Of a stretch of 64,000 nucleotides of DNA, positions 35,846-45,344 are shown one piece after another. The stretch's first letter is position 1, and every line of letters starts with the position of its first letter. A model generated the notes under the pieces. That model saw nothing but the letters and a program-made list of their open reading frames with translations, made no database searches and had not been told where the DNA came from. Made by a program: the position numbers and the translations under genes. This stretch comes from Ryuthela nishihirai (lineage: Eukaryota > Arthropoda > Arachnida > Araneae > Heptathelidae), in NCBI GenBank assembly GCA_038380435.1, contig JAWZYU010000011.1:77931501-77995500 (forward strand), written 5' to 3'.

Positions 35846-37576
35846 ATCGTCGTCATTGTCAACTATAACAACAACAAGCAGCCATGAGCTACGGAGGTCT
35901 AACTACACCACGCAATTTTGTTCTCGAAACATATCTGTCCTGAGCTATATCTGCTGCATCTCGCCACTGCACACCAATGCTAACAAGATTCAGTTTGACA
36001 TTGTCTGCCCACTGCATTCTAGGTCTCCCCCTCTTTCTGAGGCTTTTAGGCACACTGTTCATAACCCTGTTCACTAATCTATAATTATCCATACGGGCAA
36101 CATGGCCAAACAAATGGAGTCTCTCTCTGTACAATATGCTGCTCTGAGGAGGTTGCTAACTTCTTTGCCTAACCTCTTCATTACTTACAAAATTGAATCA
36201 CCTAATGCCAAAGATACTGCGTAAGCATCTAGTATCAAAAGCATCAAGTTTCCTGTTATCTTGTTTACAAAGCATCCAAGTTTCACTACCATAAGTAGCC
36301 CTAGAAAGAACTGAACTATTATACAGTCTAATATTAGTCTTTAGGTGTATACCCCTCTTTCTCCGATATTCTCCACAGATTCCTAAAAGTCCCAGAGGCA
36401 ATCCCTATTCACCTACTAATCTCATGCTGCACATCACCATTATCTGCCACATAACTCCCAAGATAATTAAACTGAAACACTTGCTCAAGGGCATAGCCAT
36501 TCAGAGCAACTGAAGCAACAACTGACAAGTTTTCATCACTTTAGAAAGCTTGACAAGTTTTCATCACTTTAGTGTTTTCTCTATTTATCACCAAACCAAC
36601 TACTACCAGTCTCGTCAACAGCCCTAATGAAAGAATTCATCTCATCAACATCATTAGCCAACAAAGCCAAATCATCTGCATAATCTAAATCAGAAATTTT
36701 CATATATCCAGCCCATTTAAGGCCAAAATCTTTCCCTTGAAGTGAATTTCGCATAACATAATCAATAACCAAACTAAAGAGAAAAGGAGACAAAATGCAC
36801 CCTTGTCGAACACCAGAAGTAATGCTAAACCAATTACTACAAGACTTACCAACTCTCACACATGACTCAGTGTTATTATAGAGAGCTTTCATTATGTTAA
36901 CTGACTCGTTTGGTATACCATATGATTTCACAATCAACCACAAATTTTGATGATCAACAGAGTCAAAAGCCTTTTTGAAATCAACAAAGCAAGCAACCAA
37001 AGGTTTCTGAAACTCTAAACATTTCTCAAGAATCTGCCTAAATGAAAAAGATCTACACAAGTTCTCAAGAAATCTGCCTAAGTGAATCTGATCTACACAT
37101 CCCCTACCACTTCTGAATCCACATTGCTCATCACGCAATTGATTGTCAACCAGATTCTTAATTCTATTAAGCACAATCATGGAAAGAACTTTACCTGGAA
37201 CAGAAATAGGCTGATATTCCTATAGTTATCACATGAACTGCGATCACCTTTTTTAAAAAAAATATGGATATTAACAGCTCTTGTAAAATCCTTGGGAACA
37301 ATACTTTATCTTAAAAGATTATCAAAATTTCAGTCTGCCACATGGTAACAGAAACATTCCCAGCTCTATGCATTTCAGTAGTAATTTCATCTACCCTGGG
37401 GATTTATGTAGTTTAAGTTTAGAAATAACCAAAATAACTTCAGATTGTGTTATAGGGCCAACATTAAAGCCAGTAATGCATCTATCATCGTTACAAACAA
37501 TTGGAGTAGAACTAACCACATTGTTCAGAACATCACTGGAAATGCTCAGCCCACCTGGCCATGACAGAATCATCAC
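35846..37576 (-). pseudogene. RTE LINE copy 7, 3' portion (split by satellite transposon)
   Basis: On the minus strand the frame 37180-36581 gives LRDEQCGFRSGRGCVDQIHL, with a 36-bp internal duplication around IFSLRQILE (two diverged copies, at about 37018-37095). It continues with FVDFKKAFDSVDHQN, SGVRQGCILSPFLFSLVI and DLDYADDLALLAND, so the catalytic YADD is intact. The C-terminal part LHLFGHVARMDNYRLVN follows at 36134-35889. The element continues upstream at 42760-43385. The satellite-bearing insertion splits it between the two parts. Confidence 0.85.
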
Positions 37577-37619
37577 CAGGGTCGTAGACATGGGGGGGGG
37601 GGGATGGGCAGGGAGGCTC

Positions 37620-38285
37620 CCCCCATAGTAACTTGAAGTTGGCGAAATTCGAAGCAACTTTGTAAAATCTAGATGAGTTGTGAAAATTTGTAATCTTTTT
37701 TTTTGCAAAATTAAGGGGCGTTGTCAAAATTGTGGTAACTTGGCAAATCTAGGGCAATTTGGAAAATGAAGAGAGGGCAAAATTTAGAGCAGTTGGTAAA
37801 ATTCAAAGCCACTTAGTAAAATACAGGTGAGTTCACAAAATTGGGACAACTTGGCAAAATTTGGGGAAGTTGGCAAATTTCGGAGTGACTTAGCAAAATC
37901 GTGGGGAGTTGGCAAAATTCAGGTGAGATGTAAAAATTGGGATTTTTTTCTGTAAAATTATGGCAAGTTGGCAAAATTTAGGAAGTTGGCAAAATCTAGG
38001 GACAGTTTGCAAAATTCATAGTGACTTGGCAAAATCATGGGGAGTTGACAAAATTCAGGTGAGATGTAAAAATTGGGATTTTTTTCTGCAAAATTATGGC
38101 GAGTTGGCAAAACTTAGAGAGTTGGCAAAATCTAGGGGCAGTTGGCAAAATTGTAGGGAGTTGTCAAAATTCAGATGAGATGTAAAAATTTGGATTTTTT
38201 TCTGTAAAATTATGGCGAGTTGGCAAAATTCTGAGTAACTTGACAAAATCATGGAGAGTTGACAAAATTTAGGTGAGATGTAAAA
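37620..38285 (+). repeat. Minisatellite, left part
   Basis: Repeats of GTTGGCAAAATT- and GATGTAAAAATTGGGATTTTT-type units, for example at 37925, 38063 and 38180. It is interrupted at 38286 by RTE copy 8 and resumes at 41428. Frames across it, such as repeated WQNLGSWQNLG, are artefacts of the repeat. Confidence 0.88.
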
Positions 38286-38331
38286 TCCTTACTTAGCTAG
38301 TTGGGCATCGTCAAGCCTAAACTGGAGTAAT

Positions 38332-39686
38332 GTGTCTCAGGCAGGCCATATGGCTCTTGAAAAAGTCCACTTGAAAAGGTGGTGCCTGAAGTTCCTACCA
38401 GCATCAGTGACTTCAGCCTTTAGCGGAAGAGGAACAGGTCTTTGCCCCATGCCTGCGATCAGGGGGCTGTTCGATATTGTTGGCCCTACCAATCTCAATA
38501 AACCTAATTTCTTTAAAAATCCTACTAATCATTTTCTCTCTGCAGGAACATGGAACGTGAGGACATTACATAGAGATTATTCTCTTGATGTCCTCATGCA
38601 GGAATTCCAGCGCTATAACCTAGATATTCTAGGCTTGCAAGAGACCAAAGGACAGGTAAAGGTGAGATACTTAAAAATAACTTTAAATTTCTCTTTATAG
38701 GGAGGGAGGATGGAAAGTATCACCAAGGCGTGGGTCTGCTGCTCAGCAGACATGCTAGTGATGCTCTTCTAGGATATGACTGCATTAATGAAAGGTTTCT
38801 TATAGCAAAATTTCAGACAAGCATTAAAGACTTGAATGTTATCTGCTGTTATGCCCCCACTGAGGATGCTGATGAGGATGAGAAGGATAGGTTTTACGGA
38901 CAACTTCAGGGTATTTTGAATTCTGTCAAGAAAGGAGATATTACCCTTGTTCTTGGTGACTTGAATGCCAAAATTGGTACTGACTCTGACCTTTGGGGAG
39001 GAATAATAGGCCCTTTTGGTATTGGTAGCTGCAATGGCAATGGGCAACATCTCCTACAGGTAAGTAAACTCAATGGTTTCAGAATAACTAACACATATTA
39101 CAAACACCGCGACATACATAAGTACAAATGGGTTTCTCCTGATGGGCTGCATAGAAATATGATTGATTATATATTAATTAACAGCAAATGGGCTAGTTCT
39201 GTTAGAAATACCAGGGCATATAGGGGAGCTGAGATTGGATCTGACCATTACCTTGTTAAAAGTGTCTTGCAACTTAAACTTAAAAAGTGTTGTGCTAGGG
39301 TTAAGAAATTTACTTTTAATACTGAAGCTCTGAAAGACCCAGTTATAGCCAAAGCTTACCATGATAGGTTACTTAGTCATTATGACAGTCATGGTTTGCT
39401 TAATACTGAAGTTGAGGAAGAATGGGGCCATTTTAAACAGGCTTTTTTGGAAACTAACAGTACTCTTTTAGGAAAAAAGGAGCAGAGGAGGCAGAATTAT
39501 TTAAGTGATAAGGCACTTGATCTTATTTCAGAAAGAAGGAACTGCAGGAATGTCCTTAATCAGGACCTTACTAGTTCTAATAGAAAAGATTACAGAGAGC
39601 TTAATAAATGTGTAAAGGATCAGTTAGCTACTGGTAAGAATCTTTGGCTTGATGGCTTGGCTGACAAAGCTGAGGAAGCAGTTTAG
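38332..39686 (+). pseudogene. RTE copy 8 endonuclease region (one frameshift)
   Basis: This is the apurinic-type endonuclease that nicks target DNA for retrotransposition. The frame from the ATG at 38332 reads a 60-residue N-terminal extension, then AGTWNVRTLHRDYSL and DILGLQETKG. It loses frame by a one-base deletion near 38646 (other copies: QETRWTDKGQ). From 38730 it continues: LLLSRHASDALLGYDCINER, CCYAPTEDADEDEKDRFYG, LVLGDLNAKIGTDSDLWGG, HRNMIDYILINSKWASSVR and GAEIGSDHYLVKSVLQ. The catalytic E, D/N and SDH residues are present. It ends at 39684-39686 because an extra T at 39683 turns the linker reading into a stop. Confidence 0.85.
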
Positions 39687-39815
39687 GCAGCACAACAGCA
39701 GAGAGCTGTACCAAATAGTTAATATTTTATGTGGTAGAAAACGAACAGGCGAACAGGCGAACAGGCATACGAACAGGATAAACATGGTAAGGTTATAGAA
39801 GGGGAGGATTCTGTC

Positions 39816-41336
39816 ATGGCTAGGTGGGCTGAGCATTTCAGTGATGTTCTAAACAATGTGGTTAGTTCTACTCCCATTGTTTGTAATGATGATAGATGCA
39901 TTGGTGGCTTTAATGTTGACCCTATAACACAATGTGAAGTTATTTTGGCTGTTTCTAAACTTAAACTTTATAAATCCCCAGGTGTAGATGAAGTTACTAT
40001 GGAAATGCTTAGAGCTGGGAATGTTTCGGTTATCACTTGGATGACTGAAATTTTGAATAACTTTTATGGTAAAGGCATGGTTCCTAAAGATTTTACCAGA
40101 GCTATTATTATCCTTATTTTCAAAAAAGGTGATCGCAGTTCTTGTGATAACTATAGGGGTATCAGCCTACTCTCTGTTCAAGGTAAAGTTCTTTCCACGA
40201 TTGTGCTTAATAGAATTAAGAATCTGGTTGACAGGCAATTGCGTGATGAGCAATGTGGATTCAGAAGTGGTAGGGGATGTGTAAATCAGATATTTTCACT
40301 TAGGCAGATTCTTGAGAAATGTTTAGAGTTTCAGAAACCTTTGGTTGCTAGCTTTGTTGATTTCAAAAACGCTTTCGACTCTGTTGATCGTCATAATTTG
40401 TGGTTGATTGTAAAATCATATGGTATACCAGACAAGTTAGTTAACATAATGAAAGCTCTCTATAATAACACTGAGTCGTGTGTGAGAGTTGGTAAGGCTT
40501 GTAGTAATTGGTTTAGCATTAATTCTGGTGTTCGACAAGGGTGCATTTTGTCTCCTTTTCTCTTTAGTTTGGTTATTGATTATGTTATGCAAAATTCACT
40601 TCAAGGGAAAGATTTTGGCCTTAAATGGGCTGGATATATGAAAATTTCTGTTTTAGATTATGCAGATGATTTGGCTTTGTTGGCTAATGATGTTGATGAG
40701 ATGAATTCTTTCATTAGGGCTGTTGATGAGACTGGTAGTAGAGTAGGTTTGGTTATAAACAGACAGAAAACTAAAGTGATGAAAATTGGTCAGGCAGGCT
40801 GTGATTCAGTTAATCTGAATGGTTGCAGTCTTGAGCAGGTGTCACAGTTTAATTACCTTGGGAGCTATGTAACAGATTCTGGTGATATGCGGCATGAGAT
40901 TAACAGACGAATAGGGATTGCTGCCGGGACTTTTAAGAATCTATGGAGATTGTGGAGAAATAGGCGTATACACCTAAAGACTAAAATTAGACTGTATAAT
41001 AGTTTGGTTCTTTCTAAGGTTAGTTATGGTAGTGAAACTTGGATGCTGTGTAAACAAGATAACAGGAAACTAGATGCTTTTGAATCTAGATGCTTACATA
41101 GTATCTTGAGCATTAGGTGGTTTAACTTTGTAACCAATGATGAGGTTAGGCAAAGGAGTCTGCAACCTCCTTTAAGCAGCATATTGTGCAGAGAGAGTCT
41201 CCGCTGGTTTGGCCATGTTGCCCGTATGGATGATTATGGATTGGCGAATAGGATTATGAAAAGTGTGCCCAGAGGCCTCAGAAGGAGGGGGAGACCTAGG
41301 ATTGGTGGGCAGACAATGTCAAACAGACCTTGTTAG
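39816..41336 (+). CDS. RTE copy 8 reverse transcriptase frame (506 aa)
   Basis: RNA-dependent DNA polymerase region of the RTE polyprotein. Residues 40-80 hold KLKLYKSPGVDEVTMEMLRA; residues 100-130 IFKKGDRSSCDNYRGISLLS; then LRDEQCGFRSGRGCVNQIFS and FVDFKNAFDSVDRHN, which is the first catalytic block. SGVRQGCILSPFLFS comes next, followed by the YADD box at residues 282-285 and QFNYLGSYVTDSGDMRHEIN. The C-terminal RIHLKTKIRLYNSLVLSKVS and RWFGHVARMDDYGLANRI complete it. The ATG at 39816 is only the first Met after a frameshift; in the intact family this is continuous with the endonuclease. A one-base loss near 41295 ends it early, and the last ~30 residues continue in the next frame (WPDAADVAQDKYAWRIK). 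Confidence 0.8.
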   Translation: MARWAEHFSDVLNNVVSSTPIVCNDDRCIGGFNVDPITQCEVILAVSKLKLYKSPGVDEVTMEMLRAGNVSVITWMTEILNNFYGKGMVPKDFTRAIIILIFKKGDRSSCDNYRGISLLSVQGKVLSTIVLNRIKNLVDRQLRDEQCGFRSGRGCVNQIFSLRQILEKCLEFQKPLVASFVDFKNAFDSVDRHNLWLIVKSYGIPDKLVNIMKALYNNTESCVRVGKACSNWFSINSGVRQGCILSPFLFSLVIDYVMQNSLQGKDFGLKWAGYMKISVLDYADDLALLANDVDEMNSFIRAVDETGSRVGLVINRQKTKVMKIGQAGCDSVNLNGCSLEQVSQFNYLGSYVTDSGDMRHEINRRIGIAAGTFKNLWRLWRNRRIHLKTKIRLYNSLVLSKVSYGSETWMLCKQDNRKLDAFESRCLHSILSIRWFNFVTNDEVRQRSLQPPLSSILCRESLRWFGHVARMDDYGLANRIMKSVPRGLRRRGRPRIGGQTMSNRPC

Positions 41337-41427
41337 AATTGGTGTGCAGTGGCCGGATGCAGCAGATGTAGCTCAGGACAAATATGCTTGGAGAATTAAA
41401 CTGCACGGTCCATGGCTGCTTGATGAT

Positions 41428-42720
41428 GATGTAAAAATTGCAATATTTTTTCTGTAAAATTATGGCGTGTTGGCAAAATCGAGGCAACTTTGCAATATTA
41501 GGAGAGTTGTCAAATCTTGTTGGGAGCTGGAAAAATTCAGAGTGACTTTGCTAAAATCAGGTGAGATGTAAAAATTTGGTTTTTTTTTTCAGTAAAATTT
41601 TGGCGAGATGGCAAAATCTAGGGCAGTTGACAAAATCCAAATCCACTTGGTAAAATATGGGTGAGTTGTGAAAATTGGGATTATTTTTGTGAAATTAAGT
41701 AGACTTGACAAAGTCATGAAAACTTGGTAAAATTTTGGGGAGTTTGAAAAATTTGAAATGACTTGGGAAATTCAGGAGAGATGTAAAAATTGGGATTGTT
41801 TTGCGAAATTAAGGAGAGGTGGTAAAATCGAGGCAACTTGGCAAAATCTAAGGAAGCTGGCAAAGCTGGAAACCACTTGGTAAAGTACAAGTGAGTTGCA
41901 AAAATTGGGATTGGTTTTGTGAAATTAAGGAGAGTTTGAAAAACCGAGAACTCTTGGCAAAATTCGAATCCACTTGGTAAAATATAACGATTTGTTAAAA
42001 TTGTGATTTATTTTGTAAATTAAGGAGTGTTGGACAGATCGAGGAAACTTAACAAAATGTAGGGCAGTTGGCAAAATTCGAAGCCACTTGGTAAAATATA
42101 GGTGAGTTGGTAAAATCAAGGGTAGCTGGCAAAATTCGAATCCACTTGGTGAAATATTGCTGAGGTGTGATAATTGGGATTGGGTTTGTGAAATTAAGGA
42201 GATTTGACAAAATCAAGTTGTGAAAATTGTGCCTTTCTTGTGCAGTTAAGGAGAGTTGATAAAATTTGAAGTGACTTGGCAAATTCAGGAAAGATGTAAA
42301 AATTACTATTTTTTCTGTAAAATTATGGCGAGTTGGCAAAATGTAGGGGAGTTGGCAAAATTCAAATCCACTGGGTAAAATATAGGTGAGTTGGTAAAAT
42401 CAAGGGTAGCTGGCAAAATTCGAATCCACTTGGTGAAATATTGCTGAGGTGTGATAATTGGGATTGGGTTTGTGAAATTAAGGAGATTTGACAAAATCAA
42501 GGGAAAATTCACACGGACTTGGTACAATTCAGACAAGATGTAAATGTTGGGATAAATTCTGTAAAATTATGGCTAGTTGGCATAATTGGAAGTCAAATGG
42601 CAAAATGCAAGAGAGTTGTTAAAAATTGCCTCAACCCCCTCCCCCTATGGTGCGAAAATCTAGACATTATTTTGCTCAGCTGGTAAAATTTGATTTTTGA
42701 GTTGGAAAATTTTAGTTTTC
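41428..42720 (+). repeat. Minisatellite, right part
   Basis: This is the continuation of the same repeat after RTE copy 8. It includes a 128-bp segment present twice without differences (42090-42217 and 42374-42501, offset 284 bp), so expansion continued recently. The end is a C-rich tract at about 42721-42733. Confidence 0.88.
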
Positions 42721-42759
42721 TCCCCCCCCCCCCAACTATAGTTCTTCGCTACACCTCTG

Positions 42760-43385
42760 ATCCTCACCTTCTATAACCTTACCTTGCTTATCCATCAATT
42801 CCTGTATACCTCTGTTTTCTACCACACAAAACTATCTTGGTACAGCTCTCTGCTGTTGTGCTGTCTAACTGCTTCCTCAGCTTTATGAGCCAAGCCAAAG
42901 ATTCTTATCAGCAGCTAACTGATCCTTTACACATTTATTAAGCTCTTTATAATGCTTTCTATTAGGAGTAGTAGGGTATTGATTAAAGACATTCCTGCAG
43001 TTCTTTCTTTCTCAAATAAGCTCAAGTGCCTATCACTCAAGCTCAAGTGCCTCCTCTCCTGTTTTTTTTTCCTAAAAGAGTACTGTTAGTTTCCAAAAAA
43101 CTTGTTTAAAACAGTTCCATTCTTTCAACTTCAGTAGTAAGCAAACCATGACTGTCATAGTGACTAAGTAATTATCATGGAAAGTTTTAGCTATGACTGG
43201 GTGGGTCTTTTAGAACTTCAGAAGTAAAGGTAAATATTTTAACTTTTGCAGAACACTTCTTAAGTTTAAGTTTCAACTTCTCTTTTAACAAGGTAATGGT
43301 CAGATCCAATTTCAGCTCCACCTATATGACCTGGTATTCCTAAGAGAACTAGACCATTTACTGTTAATTAATATATAACAGTAGA
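42760..43385 (-). pseudogene. RTE LINE copy 7, 5' portion
   Basis: On the minus strand it reads from endonuclease (SDHYLVK-type and NTRSYR-type sequence near 43330-43380) through the linker (SLLSHYDSHGLLTTEVE, LLADKNLWL-like) to the joint with the satellite transposon at 42760. It resumes at 37576. It is eroded, with indels and a repeated CTCAAGTGCC stretch near 43020-43050. Confidence 0.8.
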
Positions 43386-43734
43386 CAACAAATTGAAACT
43401 TTTTTTTTTATAACATTGGTCAAATAGGATGTTTTTAACTAATTTTGGGGTGCTGAATTCAATATGACTGTGAAAAATCTGGAGCACATACAGTTTTTTT
43501 TTTAAAATTATGGATTGATGTGTTTCAAATTTTAATGAATATGCATATCTGGGAAATGAAAATAAATGTGACTATGTTATTAAATTGCAACTTAAAACTC
43601 ATTAATTAATTACATGATTACAGTGAAAAAATATTAGAAACATAATAGTTATATGCCACTGAATATAAAGTAACAAATGAAATAATATTGAAATGCAAAA
43701 TAAGAAAACACGGGTAAGAATCTTTTATACTTAC
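43386..43734. other. AT-rich spacer, no gene seen
   Basis: No coding signal and no family recognised. Confidence 0.55.
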
Positions 43735-45125
43735 AAGAAGTTCATTTTTGTCTTTTATGTGCTGAGGTATCTTCCTTCTGCAAGAACCAGTAGTAGTAAC
43801 CCATCATTGCTGGGTCCCACCTGCCTTGGTATCTCTCCTCTGTGGTTTGAATATCTTGATGAAATCTTTCCCCCTGCTCATCACTGATAGCTCCTAAATT
43901 CTTGGGAAAGAAGTTGAGATGCGAGTGCAAGAAATGGATCTTAAAAGACATTCGACAGCAAAGATTTTCATAGTTTTTGAGAAGATCTTGAATGAGCTGA
44001 TGGTAGTTTTCCTCTTTGTTGTCCCAGGAAACCCTGGACCACAGATATGAAGTATTTCCATGCAATGTGCTACTTCATATTCAGTTTTGCTTCGAAGACA
44101 GTATCATTCAGTAGCTTCCTGATCTGAGGACCAACAAAGATTCCTTCTTTGAGTTTGGCATTACTTAGTTTTGAAAATATTTCCTTCAAGTACAAAAATC
44201 CTTTTCCAGTTTTGTCCATAGCCTCAGTTTGATTGCAACTGTGGGAGCAGAACATCAGAGGGGTCAACTAGGGGCTTATACCTTGCATTTCTCTTTCAAG
44301 GAATAAAAACATCTCTTTGGGCCAGTCTTTTGTTTTGTAGGGTTCCTTTGTGGTCCTACTGATCCACGAACACAGAAAATAGCAAAATTTTGTGAATCCT
44401 CCTTGAAGACTTTTAGGTTACCATAAATTGTCCACTTAAACTTGTCATATTTTGTAACAATGAATATTTTTTCCGTGCTTTCATGTTTCCTTCATTCCCA
44501 CAGCATGTGTCATTGGAATGGAAGGTTTTTGACTTCCTTTGTGCAAAAGGACACCTTAAGGCTGAATTTTGATGAATAATGAATAGATGCCATTCCTTAG
44601 GGTTGTGAATTGTTCAATTTCTTTCACCAGCCCTGAAATGTCTGTGCAGAAACACAAACCATCTAGCATCTCATAATAAGCAGATGAAGCCAAATTTCTC
44701 TTTCTCAACAGAGAAACTGGTACCCTTGATCAGAAGATTCCACTCTTGAAGTCTTGAACCTAAAACCTCAGTTTGTTGTTTGAAAAGTCCTAGATCTGGA
44801 ACAAGATCATTTAGTTTCATTTTGCTGAATCAGATGAGGCTTGTCTAACGTTTTACAGGTGGATGTAATATCAAGATCTGTATGTGCCTCAAAGTCTTCG
44901 TCTGATGAATGTGAATCGATCTGTTCCCAGTTGGTTTGGAGGTGTTGGTATAGGATGATCTCCATGATCAACTGGCCTTATGGCTGAAGGCACATTTGGA
45001 TATTGTATTTTGCTTTTGTTCTTTTTTGAAAATCCCGACATTTTAGTTAAACAAAAATTGCAATCATGCAAGTGACTAGTTGACTCACACCAAATCATTG
45101 GTTGGGGTCTCACCTTCTACATACA
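43735..45125 (-). pseudogene. Repeated zinc-finger/possible RNase H-fold protein relic, copy 2
   Basis: Same unnamed family as 27205-29225, on the minus strand. Readable parts in order are MIWCESTSHLHDCNFCLTKM, IQYPNVPSAIRPVDHGD, KMKLNDLVPDLGLFKQQTEV and GSRLQEWNLLIKG. Then AMDKTGKGFLYLKEIFSKLS, KLKEGIFVGPQIRKLL, WDNKEENYHQLIQDLLKNYE, MSFKIHFLHSHLNFFPKNLG and AISDEQGERFHQDIQTTEER, ending in AHKRQK. The Cys-rich N-terminal finger before MIWCES is missing. The DEQGERFHQDI box is better preserved here than in copy 1 (DEHGECFQQNI). There are several frameshifts; the longest open piece is 107 aa (44065-43742). Confidence 0.65.
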
Positions 45126-45344
45126 TCTCCTCTAGGCATATTAAACTGACAGCCACTTGTCAGTCCTTTATGACAAGCAGCTGCTTTAGGGGTAATTTTC
45201 TTTTGTTTTTTACTTTAATCGTAACAGATTTTTCAACTTTAGATTTTATTATAATTTAAGATTCTTTTCAGATGATTATTTTTAAAAATTGATATAACTC
45301 TTCTTTTCGTAAATTTAAGTTGATAACCCTTCCAGGACCCTGCC
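45126..45344. other. Spacer, no gene seen
   Basis: AT-rich sequence between zinc-finger family copy 2 and RTE copy 9. Confidence 0.5.

Larger units (their letters stand above)
38286..41427 (+). mobile_element. RTE LINE copy 8, best preserved, with target duplication
   Basis: The insertion in the minisatellite has GATGTAAAA at 38277-38285 and 41428-41436. The 3' end is the GAT simple repeat of the family. The 5' end is truncated inside the 5' UTR compared with copy 10 (the match begins at CTTACTTAGCTAGTTGGGC). It encodes endonuclease and RT with only three single-base frameshifts (about 38646, 39683 and 41295) and no premature stop other than those they cause. Confidence 0.9.
37577..42759. 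mobile_element. hAT-like (or P-like) element with a minisatellite interior
   Basis: The insertion into RTE copy 7 is bounded by an 8-bp near-duplication, ATCATCAC (37569-37576) and ATCCTCAC (42760-42767). Read inward, the ends are CAGGGTCGTAGACATGGGGG and CAGAGGTGTAGCGAAG followed by a G run. These are imperfect inverted repeats of the CAG-N-GG-CGTAGC type common at ends of elements with 8-bp duplications. No transposase is present. The interior (37620-38285 and 41428-42720) consists of ~20-bp units like GAGTTGGCAAAATTC, organised in ~115-140-bp blocks. RTE copy 8 lies inside. Without RTE copy 8 it is about 2.0 kb. The superfamily is inferred from the ends only. Confidence 0.7.

Noticed and set aside
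37960..38178. Repetitive WQNLGSWQNLG-type peptide
   Set aside because: A by-product of reading the minisatellite; no start context and it exists in several frames.
39816..41336. Host gene resembling craniofacial development protein 2
   Set aside because: That label is a widespread misannotation of RTE sequence; a 9-bp duplication and GAT tail show it to be a LINE copy.
42049..42536. Two minus-strand frames sharing IITPQQYFTKWIRILPATLD
   Set aside because: Same minisatellite read in reverse; the shared peptide is due to the 128-bp exact duplication.
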